From Janibacter sp. CX7 (GTDB taxonomy: Bacteria; Actinomycetota; Actinomycetes; Actinomycetales; Dermatophilaceae), in assembly GCF_024362365.1 (NCBI RefSeq), contig NZ_CP101464.1, positions 1,798,001 through 1,862,000 on the forward strand: DNA of 64,000 bases, in the 5' to 3' direction. Each line of letters begins with the position of its first letter. The first letter of the stretch is position 1. The notes under the pieces were generated by a model. The model saw only the letters and a list, made by a program, of their open reading frames with translations, searched no databases and had not been told where the DNA came from. Both the position numbers and the translations under genes were made by a program. This document shows positions 10,329-24,659 of the stretch, piece after piece.

Positions 10329-11308
10329 GGCGTGAACCTCTCGTGGGCGATGCCGACGACGTCGGCGAGACGGGTGAAGCCACGCTCTGCGACGAGCGCT
10401 TCGAGCTCGCGACCGACCCGCTCGGGGGCGGTCGGGTCGTTGAAGGCCGCGGTGCCGACCTGGATCGCGCTCGCACCGGCGGCGACCAGCTCGAGGGCAT
10501 CACGGCCGCTGCGCACTCCCCCGACACCGACGATCGGCGCGGTCTTGATCCGCCCGGCCCGCATCGCCCCGGCGACCTGCCAGACGGCGCGCACGGCCAT
10601 CGGCCGGATCGCCGGGCCGGAGAGCCCTCCGGTCGCGGCGATGAGGTGCGGCCGCAACCGGTCGACGTCGATGGCCACCCCGAGGGTGGTGTTGATCATC
10701 GTCAGGCCGTGGGCGCCGGCCTTGAGGACCGTGTCGGCGATCTCGACGATGTCGGTGACATCGGGGCTGAGCTTTGCGAGCATCGGCAGGCCCCGCGGGA
10801 CCTCCTCTCGCACGAGGGTCATCACCTTGTGGGAGCTCGCCGGGTCGCAGGCGAAGACGAGCCCGCGGTTGGCGACGTTGGGGCACGAGATGTTGACCTC
10901 GATGGCGGCCACCGCGCTCGCGTAGCGGCTGCGCACGACGGCGCGGGCGACGCCCGCGAACTCCGAGGCGGTGTTGCCGGCGATCGAGACGACGACACGC
11001 GCACCGATCGAATGCAGCCAGGCGAGGTCCTCGTCGACGAAGGCCTGCACCCCCGGGCCCTGCAGGCCGATCGAGTTGAGCATCCCGGAGGGCGTCTCGG
11101 CCATGCGGGGCGTGCCGCGCCCGGAGACCGGCTGGGCCTTGACCGACTTGGTGACGAAGGCACCCAGCTGGGCGACGTCGATGAAGCGGTGCATCTCCCG
11201 GCCGTTGGCCGCGCACCCGCTGGCGGTCATCATCGGGTTGGGCAGGCGGACCCCGGCGAGGTCGACGGACATGTCCACAGGCGAAGGGGGTGCAGCGGGC
11301 GTGGTCAT
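10325..11308 (-). CDS. pyrD: Dihydroorotate dehydrogenase class 1B, catalytic subunit
   Basis: Oxidises dihydroorotate to orotate with FMN. The 327-residue barrel shows the class 1 active-site cysteine in EVNISCPNV (class 2 has serine), the substrate/FMN contact GCAANGREMHRF, and the late phosphate site VGVGGVRSGRDAL. The neighbouring pyrK overlaps by 4 bases and encodes the electron-transfer partner, which assigns class 1B (NAD-linked) rather than 1A. The ATG at 11308 is chosen because it forms the ATGA overlap with pyrK. Confidence 0.94.
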   Translation of the reverse strand: MTTPAAPPSPVDMSVDLAGVRLPNPMMTASGCAANGREMHRFIDVAQLGAFVTKSVKAQPVSGRGTPRMAETPSGMLNSIGLQGPGVQAFVDEDLAWLHSIGARVVVSIAGNTASEFAGVARAVVRSRYASAVAAIEVNISCPNVANRGLVFACDPASSHKVMTLVREEVPRGLPMLAKLSPDVTDIVEIADTVLKAGAHGLTMINTTLGVAIDVDRLRPHLIAATGGLSGPAIRPMAVRAVWQVAGAMRAGRIKTAPIVGVGGVRSGRDALELVAAGASAIQVGTAAFNDPTAPERVGRELEALVAERGFTRLADVVGIAHERFTP

Positions 11309-12200
11309 CGGGCCTCCTTCGGGGCGCCGACGGCGTCGGCGGGCACGTGGCACAGGCCGTCCTCGAAGGCATCCCAGCGCACGCGGTCGCCGCGGAAGAC
11401 CGGGCCCTCGAGGCAACTGCGGACCATCTTCGTCGTGCCCCGGGCATCGCGCACGGGCATGACGCAGGTCATGCAGATGCCGACACCGCAGGCCATGGCC
11501 TCCTCGACGGCGACCTGGGCGACGATGCCGTGGTCGGCGGCGATGTCGCTCATCGAGCGCAGCATGCCCATCGGGCCGCAGCCGTAGAGCACACCGGCCC
11601 CGGTGCGGGCGATGAGGTCGGGCAGCACGTCGGAGACCCAGCCCTGCGTCCCGGCGGACCCGTCGTCGGTGGTCACGGTGACCCCGTCGGCGACGCGGCG
11701 GGCCTCGACGACCCCGAAGAGCCGGTCGGCGGAGGCGGCCCCGAGGACGATCTCGACCGGGCAGCCGCGCTCGCGCAGCTGCTCGGCGAGCCAGAAGAGC
11801 GGCGCGGAGCCGTAGCCACCGCCGACGAGGATGCACGGCACCGGCTGCGAGGGCAGCGGGAAGCCGCGACCCAGCGGGCCGACGACGCTCACCGACTCCC
11901 CCGGCTCCAGGGCCGTGAGGATCTGGGTGCCGGGGCCGTGGGCGGCGACGACGATCTCGGTCGTGCCGCCGTAGGTGCCGACCGGGCTGACCCGGTGGAT
12001 CGAGAAGCTGCGCCGCAGCAGCATCGAGCTCGTGCCGTCACCGACGGCGAGCGCGACGAACTGCCCCGGTCGGGCGATCTCCGCCAGGCCGGGCGTGACG
12101 AGCGTCAGGTGCCGGTAGGCACCGACCGCGACATTGCCGAGGACCTCGGCCTCGACCTGGACGACGCCCGCACCCTCGCGGGCGGCGACGGTGCGGGCGG

Positions 12201-12204
<4 letters not shown>
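11305..12204 (-). CDS. pyrK: Dihydroorotate dehydrogenase electron-transfer subunit (FAD, 2Fe-2S)
   Basis: Partner of PyrD that passes electrons to NAD+. The 299-residue protein has a ferredoxin-reductase-like FAD domain with [10 protein letters not shown], an NAD domain with [18 protein letters not shown] and YGCGPMGML, and a C-terminal [2Fe-2S] cysteine set: CGVGICMTC followed about a dozen residues later by C in MVRSCLEGP. Translation starts at a GTG overlapping the carB stop by 4 bases (GTGA). The pyrK-pyrD pair within the pyr operon is normal in Firmicutes but not in mycobacteria, where pyrD is class 2 and located elsewhere. Confidence 0.93.
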
Positions 12205-15502
<3,298 letters not shown>

Positions 15503-15503
<1 letters not shown>

Positions 15504-16663
15504 CAGGCCTGCGCCTCCTTCGTGCTGAGCAGGTCGGTGAAGCGGTCGAAGAGGTAGGCGGCATCGTGCGGGCCGGCCGCGGCCTCCGGGTGGTACTGGA
15601 CGGAGAAGCCGAGCAGCCGGCCCCCGTCGTCGTGCAGCTCGAGACCTTCGACGACGTCGTCGTTGAGGCACACGTGGCTCACGGTGGCCCTGCCGAAGGG
15701 GGTCTGCGTCGCCTCGTCGAGGGGTGCGTCGACGGCGAAGCCGTGGTTGTGCGCGGTGACCTCGACCTTGTTGGTCGTCCGGTCGAAGACCGGCTGGTTG
15801 ATGCCCCGGTGGCCGTACTTGAGCTTGTAGGTGCCGAAGCCGAGCGCCCGGCCGAAGAGCTGGTTGCCGAAGCAGATGCCGAAGTACGGCAGCCCCCGGC
15901 GCAGCGCCTCCTGGAGCAGCTCGACCTGGTCACCGGCGGTCGCCGGGTCGCCGGGGCCGTTGCTGAAGAAGAGCCCGTCCGGGGAGACCGCCAGCACGTC
16001 CTCGATCGTCGCCGTGGCTGGCAGGACGTGCACCTCGATCCCGCGCTCCGCGAGGCGGGTCGGGGTCATCGTCTTGATGCCGAGGTCGAGGGCCGCGACG
16101 GTGAAGCGCTTGTCCCCCTTCGCCTCGACGACATAGGGCTCGCTCGTGCTCACCTGGGCGGCGAGGGCCGAGCCGGCCATCTCGGGGGCCGCGGTGACCC
16201 GCTCGAGCATCGCGGCGTCGTCGGTCACGGCCTCGCCGGAGAAGATGCCGACCCGCATGGCCCCGCGCTCGCGCAGGTGACGGGTCAGGGCCCGGGTGTC
16301 GATGCCGGCGATGCCGACGACACCCTGCGTCGTCAGCTCGTCCTCGAGGGTGCGGCGCGAGCGCCAGTTGCTCGGGCGCAGCGCGGGGTCGCGCACGACG
16401 TAGCCCGCGACGTGGATGCGGGAGGACTCGTCGTCCTCGTCGTTCCACCCGGTGTTGCCGACGTGCGGGGCCGTCATGACGACGACCTGGCCACGGTAGC
16501 TCGGGTCGGTGAGGGTCTCCTGGTAGCCGGTCATGCCGGTGCTGAAGACCGCCTCGCCGACGGTCTCGCCGACGGCCCCGTAGGCCGTGCCGGCGAAGGT
16601 GCGTCCGTCCTCGAGGACGAGGACGGCCGGTGCGGTGTCACCGGTGCTGCTGTGCGTGCTCAA
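15503..16663 (-). CDS. carA: Carbamoyl-phosphate synthase small subunit (glutaminase)
   Basis: Hydrolyses glutamine and passes ammonia to CarB. The 386-residue protein has the N-terminal small-subunit domain ([35 protein letters not shown]) and a class I amidotransferase domain with the nucleophile Cys in [15 protein letters not shown] and the catalytic His-Glu in [14 protein letters not shown]. Translation begins at TTG, which overlaps the pyrC stop (TTGA). The small membrane protein gene that sits between pyrC and carA in mycobacteria is absent here. Confidence 0.97.
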
Positions 16664-17972
16664 TTGCTGACCTCTCCGTCGGCGGCCGTGACGCGGCCGC
16701 GCAGGATCGTCGTGCGGACGCGCCCGGTGAGGGTGTGCCCGGCGAAGGGGGTGTTGCGGGACAGGGAGTGCGACGCGGCCGGGTCGACGGTGATCCGGTC
16801 GGTCGGGTCGACGAGGACGAGGTTGGCGGGGGCGCCCACCTCGATCGCGCGACCGTGGTCGGTGAGGCCGGCGATGCGCGCCGGCGCGTGGGACATCCGC
16901 TCGGCGAGGGTCGCCAGGTCGATCCGACCCGAGTCCACCATGACGTCGTGGACGACGGCGAAGGCGGTCTCCAGGCCGAGCATGCCGAAGGCCGCGTCGG
17001 GGAAGGCGTGCTCCTTGTCGTGGCGAGCGTGCGGGGCGTGGTCGGTGGCGACCGCGTCGATCGTGCCGTCGGCGAGGGCCTCGCGCAGGGCCTCGACGTC
17101 CTCGGCGGGGCGCAGCGGCGGGTTGACCTTGTAGACCGGGTCGTAGCCGGTGAGCAGGTCGGTCGTCAGCACGAGGTGGTGCGGCGTGACCTCGGCGGTG
17201 ATCCGGGCGCCGCGGCGCTTGGCCCAGCGCACGGCCTCGACGCCCTCGGCCGTCGAGACGTGGGCGACGTGCACCCGGGAGCCGGTGTGCAGAGCGAGCT
17301 CGGCGTCGCGGGCGATGATGCTCGACTCGGCGACGGCGGGCCAGCCGGTCAGGCCGAGCCGACCGCTGAGCTCGCCCTCGTGGCAGCAGGCCGCCGGGCC
17401 GGCGAGCGCCGGGTCCTGGCTGTGCTGCGAGATGACGCCGTCGAAGGCGCGCACGTACTCGAGCGCCCGGCGCATGACCCGCGCGTCGTGGACGCAGCGG
17501 CCGTCGTCGGAGAAGACGCGCACCCGGGCGCGGGAGCGGTGCATCAGGCCGAGCTCGGCGAGCTCGGCGCCCTCGAGCCCCTTGGTCACCGAGCCGATCG
17601 GCTGCACGTCGCAGTGACCGGCGGCGACTCCGAGGTCGAGCACGCGCTCGGCGGCCTCGGCGGTGTCGGTCACCGGGCTCGTGTTGGCCATGGCGAGCAC
17701 CGCGGTGAATCCGCCCGCGGCGGCCGCGGCGGAGCCCGTCGCGACCGTCTCGGCGTCCTCGCGACCGGGCTCGCGCAGGTGGGTGTGCAGGTCGACCAGA
17801 CCGGGCAGGAGGGCGAGGCCGTCGCCGTCGACCCGGTGGGTGTCGGTGCCGGCACCTGCCGCGGCGTCGGCTCCGACGGCTGCGATGACGCCGTCGCGGA
17901 CGAGGACGTCGGCGGTCGTCGCGCCGAGCAGCGAGGCACCGGTGATGAGCAGGTCGCGGGTGTCGAGGTCGC

Positions 17973-17976
<4 letters not shown>
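16660..17976 (-). CDS. pyrC: Dihydroorotase
   Basis: Cyclises carbamoyl aspartate to dihydroorotate. The 438-residue metal-dependent amidohydrolase has the metal-binding [10 protein letters not shown] near residue 60, later zinc ligands in VHVAHVST and [12 protein letters not shown], and the catalytic Asp in [13 protein letters not shown]. This is the long type found beside pyrB in Gram-positives. ATG start overlapping pyrB by 4 bases (ATGA), with the carA TTG overlapping its own stop. Confidence 0.97.
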
Positions 17977-19574
<1,598 letters not shown>

Positions 19575-19589
19575 TGTCGATCGGCCCCG

Positions 19590-19595
19590 ACTCTA
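19590..19595 (-). promoter_or_regulatory. Predicted -10 box of the pyr operon promoter
   Basis: TAGAGT on the minus strand, about 65 bases before the pyrR ATG. A transcript starting some 7 bases downstream would carry the whole PyrR element. The -35 region (around 19613-19620) is not convincing. Confidence 0.4.
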
Positions 19596-19628
19596 CCCGC
19601 GCCCGACCGCTCGGCCGAACCCGTCTCA

Positions 19629-19664
19629 CCAACCCTGCATCACCCTAGGGTCGTGCAGGGTTGG
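19629..19664. repeat. Palindromic repeat copy R1 (ACCCTAGGGT family)
   Basis: A 36-bp palindrome: arms CCAACCCTGCA and TGCAGGGTTGG (11 bp, perfect) around a centre containing the palindrome ACCCTAGGGT, with only two mismatched positions between arm and centre. It lies between the divergent pyrR and metN promoters, 10 bp from copy R2. Function unknown: a dimeric repressor site, a REP-like mobile repeat or an insulator are all possible. Confidence 0.75.
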
Positions 19665-19673
19665 GTTGGCCCA

Positions 19674-19703
19674 ACTCTGCACGACCCTAGGGTCTTGCAG
19701 AGT
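19674..19703. repeat. Palindromic repeat copy R2
   Basis: A 30-bp palindrome with arms ACTCTGCA and TGCAGAGT around CGACCCTAGGGTCT. Compared with R1, a C-to-T change in the left arm is matched by a G-to-A change in the right arm, so symmetry is kept. It begins 44 bp after R1 and ends 12 bp before the predicted metN -35. Confidence 0.75.
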
Positions 19704-19715
19704 GACGCAGGCGTT

Positions 19716-19745
19716 TTGCTTATGCGTTCCATAACTTCCTATTAT
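19716..19745 (+). promoter_or_regulatory. Predicted metN promoter (TTGCTT - 18 bp - TATTAT)
   Basis: The best sigma-70-like promoter in the window: TTGCTT at 19716-19721, an 18-bp spacer and TATTAT at 19740-19745. The metN GTG follows 6 bases later, so the transcript should be leaderless or nearly so. The stretch is strikingly AT-rich against its surroundings. The R1/R2 palindromes end just upstream. Confidence 0.65.
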
Positions 19746-19751
19746 CTTCCG

Positions 19752-20756
19752 GTGACCGACACCCCCGCTCTGCTCGACGTGCGCGGCCTGCGCAAGGAGT
19801 TCGCCTCCGCCCGCGGCCCCGTCGTCGCCCTGGACGACATCACCCTGTCGATCCCCCAGGGCTCCATCCACGGCATCGTCGGCCGCTCCGGCGCCGGCAA
19901 GTCGACGCTCATCCGCTGCCTCACCGGGCTCGAGCAGCCGACCGCCGGGACCGTCGTCCTCGACGGCACCGACATCCCCGGCCTGCGCGGTGCCGAGCTG
20001 CGGGCGGCCCGTCGCCGCTTCGGCATGGTCTTCCAGCACGCCAACCTGCTCGACTCCCGCTCGGCCGCCGACAACATCGCCCTGCCGCTCGAGATCGCCG
20101 GCTGGTCGGCGGACGAGCGATCGGCCCGGGTCGCCGAGCTGCTCGGCCTCGTCGGGCTCGCCGACCGGGCCGACAACCACCCCGGTCAGCTCTCCGGCGG
20201 CCAGCAGCAGCGCGTCGGCATCGCCCGCGCCCTCGCGACGCGCCCCGACATCCTCCTGTGCGACGAGCCGACCTCCGCGCTCGACGCCGCGACGACCCGC
20301 CAGATCCTCGGGCTGCTGCGCGACCTGCGCGATCGCCTGGGCATCACCGTCGTCATCATCACCCACGAGCCCGCCGTCGTGCGCGAGGTCTGCGACGCGG
20401 TGACCCTGCTCGGCGAGGGCCGGGTCCTCGAGACCGGCAGCATCGGCGAGGTCGTCGCCGACCCCGCGGGCCGGCTGCACCGCGACCTCATCCCCCTTCC
20501 CCCGCTCCCCCTCGGCCACACCGCCGGCTACGTCGAGGTCGCCCTCGGCGACTCCCGCGCCGCGACGACGAGCGTCGACGCGGTCCTCGACCTGCTGCGC
20601 GCGGCCGACGTGCCGGCCGAGGTCGCCGCCGCCACCCTCGAGACCATCGCCGGCCGCCGGGTCGGCCGCATCCAGCTCGAGGTCGACCCCGCCCGCACCG
20701 CCGAGGCCGTGCGCGTCCTCGAGGCCGCCCACCTCTCCCCGGAGGTGGCCGCATGA
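19752..20756 (+). CDS. metN: Methionine ABC transporter ATP-binding protein MetN
   Basis: ATPase of the high-affinity D/L-methionine importer at the inner face of the membrane. 334 residues: Walker A GRSGAGKST, Q-loop MVFQHANLLDSRSAADNIALP, signature LSGGQQQRVGIARAL, Walker B ILLCDEPTSALD and switch His in IITHEP. A C-terminal NIL domain (about residues 260-334) should sense intracellular methionine and inhibit transport. I chose the GTG at 19752, 6 bases after TATTAT; an in-frame ATG at 19722 lies inside the promoter spacer and would add MRSITSYYLP. Confidence 0.94.
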   Translation: MTDTPALLDVRGLRKEFASARGPVVALDDITLSIPQGSIHGIVGRSGAGKSTLIRCLTGLEQPTAGTVVLDGTDIPGLRGAELRAARRRFGMVFQHANLLDSRSAADNIALPLEIAGWSADERSARVAELLGLVGLADRADNHPGQLSGGQQQRVGIARALATRPDILLCDEPTSALDAATTRQILGLLRDLRDRLGITVVIITHEPAVVREVCDAVTLLGEGRVLETGSIGEVVADPAGRLHRDLIPLPPLPLGHTAGYVEVALGDSRAATTSVDAVLDLLRAADVPAEVAAATLETIAGRRVGRIQLEVDPARTAEAVRVLEAAHLSPEVAA

Positions 20757-21454
20757 GCGCCCTCGCCAGTCTGGGCACCGCCGCCGCCGAGGGGTGGCTC
20801 GACAACCCCGTCATCCGGGAGATCGTCCCGACCGCCGTCCTCGAGACCCTCGCCATGACGGCCCTCGCGAGCATCATCACGGCGATCATCGGCATCCCCG
20901 TCGGCGTGCTCCTGCACAACTCCTCGCCGGGCGGCATCGCGCCCCATCCCCTGCTCCACCGGGTGCTCGGCGCGGTCGTCAACATCGGCCGCTCGCTGCC
21001 CTTCCTCATCCTGATGATCGCGATCATCCCCTTCACCCGGCTCGTCGTCGGGACCTCGATCGGCTGGCAGGCAGCGGTCGTGCCGCTCACCGTCGGCGCG
21101 ATCCCCTTCTACGCCCGACTCGTCGAGACCTCGCTGCGCGAGGTGCCGAGCGGCAAGGTCGAGGCGGTGACGATGATGGGCGCCACCCGCCGCGAGATCA
21201 CCCGCAAGGTGCTGCTGCCCGAGGCCCGCTCCGGCCTCGTCGCCGGGCTGACGACGACGATCATCGCCCTCATCGGCTACACCGCCATGGCCGGCGCCGT
21301 CGGCGGCGGCGGCCTGGGCGCGGTCGCGATGTCCTACGGCTACAACCGCTTCGAGACCGACGTCATGGTCGTCTGCGTCGTGCTGCTCGTCGCCATCGTC
21401 ACGGTCGTCCAGCTCGTCGGTGACCTCGTCGCACGGCGGCTCGACCGCCGGTGA
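20753..21454 (+). CDS. metI: Methionine ABC transporter permease MetI
   Basis: Membrane channel of the methionine importer. The 233-residue protein has about five hydrophobic segments, beginning AVLETLAMTALASIITAIIG and ending VVCVVLLVAIVTVVQLVGDL. The coupling helix (EAA-like loop) reads VTMMGATRREITRKVLLPEA, the site that contacts MetN. ATG start overlapping the metN stop by 4 bases (ATGA). Confidence 0.95.
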   Translation: MSALASLGTAAAEGWLDNPVIREIVPTAVLETLAMTALASIITAIIGIPVGVLLHNSSPGGIAPHPLLHRVLGAVVNIGRSLPFLILMIAIIPFTRLVVGTSIGWQAAVVPLTVGAIPFYARLVETSLREVPSGKVEAVTMMGATRREITRKVLLPEARSGLVAGLTTTIIALIGYTAMAGAVGGGGLGAVAMSYGYNRFETDVMVVCVVLLVAIVTVVQLVGDLVARRLDRR

Positions 21455-21540
21455 GCCGCCACCTGCTCCACGCGACGTCCCTCCCCTTCGCCACACCCAC
21501 GCACCACCGGCCCCCGGGCCGCCCGCTGAAAGGAACCCGC

Positions 21541-22389
21541 ATGTCCCCCGTCCGCACCGCCACCCGCGCCGCCGCGGTCCTGTCCGTCTCCGCCCTGGCC
21601 CTGTCCGGGTGCGGCCTGATGAAGGGCGACGCCGAGGGCCCCACCGAGAACGGCGACGGCATCACCAAGATCACCGTCGGCGCCTCCCCCACGCCGCACG
21701 CGAAGATCCTCGAGTACGTCGACAAGGAGCTGGCCCCCGAGGCGAAGCTCGACCTCGACATCAAGACCTTCGACGACTACGTGCAGCCCAACGTCCAGCT
21801 CTCCGAGGGCACGCTCGACGCCAACTACTTCCAGCACCTGCCCTACTACGAGGAGCAGGTCGAGGACCGCGGCTACGACTTCGCGCACTACGACGGCATC
21901 CACATCGAGCCCTTCGCCCTCTACTCCGACTCGGTCAAGGACATCAAGGACCTGCCCGAGGGCGGGCAGATCGGCATCAACAACGACCCGTCCAACCAGG
22001 GCCGGGCGCTGCAGCTGCTCGCGGACAACGACGTCATCACCCTCAAGAAGGGCAAGGACGCGACCAACGCGACGATCCTCGACGTCGAGGACAACCCCAA
22101 GGACCTGGAGTTCAAGGAGACCGACGCCGCGCAGCTCGCCCGCTCGCTGCAGGACCTCGACGCCGCGATCATCAACGGCAACTACGCCATCGAGGCGGAC
22201 CTGTCGCTCGACGACGCCCTCGCCGTCGAGGAGGCCAAGGACAACCCCTACGCCAACTTCCTCGCCGTGCAGAAGGCCAACGAGGACAACGCCGGCCTGA
22301 AGAAGCTCGACGAGCTGCTCCACTCCCCCGAGGTCAAGGCCTACATCGAGGAGACCTGGCCCCAGGGCGAGGTCCTGCCCGCCTTCTGA
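21541..22389 (+). CDS. metQ: Methionine-binding lipoprotein MetQ
   Basis: Extracytoplasmic substrate-binding lipoprotein of the NlpA/MetQ family. The 282-residue precursor has a signal peptide ending in the lipobox ALSGC (Cys about residue 25). Family hallmarks follow: KITVGASPTPHAKILEYV, FDDYVQPNVQLSEGTLDANYFQH and NDPSNQGRALQLL. The ATG is preceded by AAAGGAA. An 86-base gap after metI holds a CGGCCCCCGGGCCG inverted repeat (about 21508-21521), perhaps a processing or partial-termination hairpin that would allow different levels of MetQ and MetNI. Confidence 0.95.
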   Translation: MSPVRTATRAAAVLSVSALALSGCGLMKGDAEGPTENGDGITKITVGASPTPHAKILEYVDKELAPEAKLDLDIKTFDDYVQPNVQLSEGTLDANYFQHLPYYEEQVEDRGYDFAHYDGIHIEPFALYSDSVKDIKDLPEGGQIGINNDPSNQGRALQLLADNDVITLKKGKDATNATILDVEDNPKDLEFKETDAAQLARSLQDLDAAIINGNYAIEADLSLDDALAVEEAKDNPYANFLAVQKANEDNAGLKKLDELLHSPEVKAYIEETWPQGEVLPAF

Positions 22390-22395
22390 CCCCGC

Positions 22396-23052
22396 TCAGC
22401 CCCCGGGCACCACGTCGGTGACCCGCGGGCGCGACCCCGGCCGGTCGTCACGGACACCCGTGATGACCGGCCGCAGTCGTGTCACAGCCTCGACGCTGCC
22501 CAGGTCGAGCAGCTCCTGGAGGATGACCCGGGTCGGCGTCATCAGCCGCAGACGGCCGGCCGCGCCGGCCGCGAGCAGCGCCTCGACCGCGTCCCACTCC
22601 GAGTCGACCGCCTCGGTCGTCAGGTGCACGGGCTGGCCGGGCGCGGAGGCCGGGACCGGCAGGACGAAGAAGGAGACGTCGAAGCGCTTGGGTGGCCCCT
22701 CGGGCGTCACCCAGCGGTCCCAGGGCACGAGCGACTCCGGCGGGGTGACCAGCCCGGTCTCTTCCGCGAGCTCGCGCAGCCCCGTCGCGACGAGGGTGCG
22801 GGCATCGGCGGCACGGTCGCCGTCGACGGGCACGTGCCGCCACCGGTGGACGTGGTCGGCCACGGTCGCGGACGACAGGGCGAGGTCGGCCCCCTTCGCC
22901 ACGTCGCCGGGGTCGCAGCGGCCGCCGGGGAAGACGACGGCGCCCGCCGCGAAGTCCATCGTCGGCTGACGGTGCTGGACGAAGACCTCCGGGCCACGCG
23001 CACCGTCCCGCAGCGGGATGACGCTGACGGCGGGCCGCGGGAGGACGCTCAC
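22396..23052 (-). CDS. Nudix hydrolase, NUDT19-like with split Nudix box
   Basis: A 218-residue Nudix-fold hydrolase. The Nudix box is interrupted: GAVVFPGGRCDPGD at the front, then about 40 residues, then GLRELAEETGL carrying the metal-binding REUxEExGU. This split is characteristic of the NUDT19/CoA-diphosphatase-like branch, although substrate cannot be read from sequence. GTG start overlapping the AI-2E family transporter gene (GTGA). It faces metQ, and only 6 bases separate the two convergent stops. Confidence 0.8.
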   Translation of the reverse strand: MSVLPRPAVSVIPLRDGARGPEVFVQHRQPTMDFAAGAVVFPGGRCDPGDVAKGADLALSSATVADHVHRWRHVPVDGDRAADARTLVATGLRELAEETGLVTPPESLVPWDRWVTPEGPPKRFDVSFFVLPVPASAPGQPVHLTTEAVDSEWDAVEALLAAGAAGRLRLMTPTRVILQELLDLGSVEAVTRLRPVITGVRDDRPGSRPRVTDVVPGG

Positions 23053-24236
23053 TCGGTGACCGCGGCGTCCTGCTCGACCTCGGCGACCTCGGCGCCCTCC
23101 TCGGTCTCCGACTCCGCCTCGTCGGCGGTGATCTCACCTGCCCGCAGGGCCACCTGCTCGCTGAGGTAGCGCAGGATCACCGCGCCCACGGCGGCCACCG
23201 GCACCGCGAGGAAGGCCCCGACGATGCCGAAGACCGTGCCGCCGATCGTCACGGCGAGCAGGATGACCCCGGCGTGCAGCTCCATGGACCGGCCCTGGAG
23301 GAAGGGCTGCAGGACATTGCCCTCGATCTGCTGCACGGCGATGATCAGCGCGAGCACGAGCAGGGCGGTCGTCGGCCCCTCGGCGACGAGGGCGACGAGG
23401 ACGGAGAGGAAGCCGACGGCGAAGGCACCGACGATCGGGATGAAGCCACCGAAGAAGGTGAGCACGGCCAGCGCGAAGGCGAGCGGCACGCCGAGCACGA
23501 CGAGACCGACGCCGATGAGCACGGCGTCGACGGCGGAGACGATCGCCTGGGTGCGGATGAAGCCCCCGAGGGTGGCCCACGACCGCGTGGCCACCTCGGT
23601 GAGGTGGGCGCCGGCCCGCGGTCCGCTGACGCGACGGACGAAGGGGAGGAACGCCGGCCCGTCCTTGAGGAAGAAGAAGACGAGCACGAGGACGAGCACG
23701 AGGGTCACGGCACCGGAGCCGACCGCCGAGGCGCCGGCGAGGGCACCGGTGGCGATCTGGCCGCCCCGGTCCTGCAGCCAGGTCCGGGCCGTGTGGACCG
23801 CGTCGTCGATCGTCTGGTTGTCGAGGTTGAAGGGCGGCTTGGCCGCCCGCTGCTGCAGCTCCGACAGACCCTTGGAGGCCGAGTCGGCCAGGTCGCCGGA
23901 CTGGCTGATGAGCGACGGGGTGATCGCTCCCAGCACGCCGAAGAAGACGATGAGCGCACCGAGGATCACGATCACCGCGGCGAGCGCTGCGGGCAGCCCC
24001 GTGGACCGCAGCCACCGCGTCGGTGGCCACAGCACGGTCGCGACGATGAGGGCGAGCAGGACGGGGAAGACCCCGACCCACAGCTTGGCGAGGACCCACC
24101 AGAGGACGGCGGCGCCGGCGGAGACGAGCAGCAGGCGCCACGACCAGCGCGCCAGCCACGTGAAGCCCTCACCGATGACGGTGCCTCGGTCGACGGTGGT
24201 CGCCGGCTCCTGCGCCGGGTCGTGCGCTGTGCTCAA
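23049..24236 (-). CDS. AI-2E family transporter (PerM/YdiK-like)
   Basis: Polytopic inner-membrane protein, 395 residues. I count about eight hydrophobic segments, two near the N-terminus (LLLVSAGAAVLWWVLAKLW, VFPVLLALIVATVLW) and the rest after a soluble region around residues 110-160. The conserved family region FFGGFIPIVGAFAVG and GNVLQPFLQG are present. The tail is very acidic (Glu/Ala/Asp). Family members transport varied substrates, including ions, so the autoinducer-2 name should not be taken literally. Starts at TTG preceded by GGAGA; lies 9 bases after nusB. Confidence 0.82.
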   Translation of the reverse strand: MSTAHDPAQEPATTVDRGTVIGEGFTWLARWSWRLLLVSAGAAVLWWVLAKLWVGVFPVLLALIVATVLWPPTRWLRSTGLPAALAAVIVILGALIVFFGVLGAITPSLISQSGDLADSASKGLSELQQRAAKPPFNLDNQTIDDAVHTARTWLQDRGGQIATGALAGASAVGSGAVTLVLVLVLVFFFLKDGPAFLPFVRRVSGPRAGAHLTEVATRSWATLGGFIRTQAIVSAVDAVLIGVGLVVLGVPLAFALAVLTFFGGFIPIVGAFAVGFLSVLVALVAEGPTTALLVLALIIAVQQIEGNVLQPFLQGRSMELHAGVILLAVTIGGTVFGIVGAFLAVPVAAVGAVILRYLSEQVALRAGEITADEAESETEEGAEVAEVEQDAAVTE

Positions 24237-24245
24237 TGTCTCTCC

Positions 24246-24659
24246 TCAGACGAGGGTGGGCTTGACCTCGACGATGCGGGCCAGCAGGCCGTTGACGAAC
24301 TTCGGGGACTCGTCCGTGCTCAGCTCGGTGGCCAGGGTCACGGCCTCGCTGACGGCGACGCCGTCGGGGACCTCGTCGTTGAAGAGGATCTCCCAGGCGC
24401 CCAGGCGCAGGATCGCGCGGTCGACGTCGGGCATCCGCTCGAGGCTCCAGCCCTGGCTGTAGGTCGTCAGCGCGTCGTCGATGTCGCTCCAGTGGGCGAC
24501 GACTCCCTGGACGGCGGCGACGGTGTACTCGTTGAGCGGGGCCGGGGTCACCGGCGTCTGCGCGCGCTCGCGCGCGAGGTCACCGGCGTTGACCCCTCGG
24601 GACTCCGCCTCGAAGAGCAGGTCGACCGCGCGACGACGAGCCTTGGTCCGGGCTCCCAC
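24246..24659 (-). CDS. nusB: Transcription antitermination factor NusB
   Basis: RNA-binding factor that joins the NusA/NusG/S10 antitermination complex on rRNA transcripts. The 137-residue all-helical protein opens GARTKARRRAVDLLFEAESRG and includes the family stretch LGAWEILFNDEVPDGVAVSEAV and a late SPKFVNGLLARI. The GTG start directly follows the efp stop (TGAGTG) with no gap, a strong sign of coupling. efp-nusB is a conserved actinobacterial pair. Confidence 0.96.
   Translation of the reverse strand: MGARTKARRRAVDLLFEAESRGVNAGDLARERAQTPVTPAPLNEYTVAAVQGVVAHWSDIDDALTTYSQGWSLERMPDVDRAILRLGAWEILFNDEVPDGVAVSEAVTLATELSTDESPKFVNGLLARIVEVKPTLV

Noticed and set aside
19722..19751. ATG start ten codons upstream for metN
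   Set aside because: It lies in the promoter spacer between TTGCTT and TATTAT.
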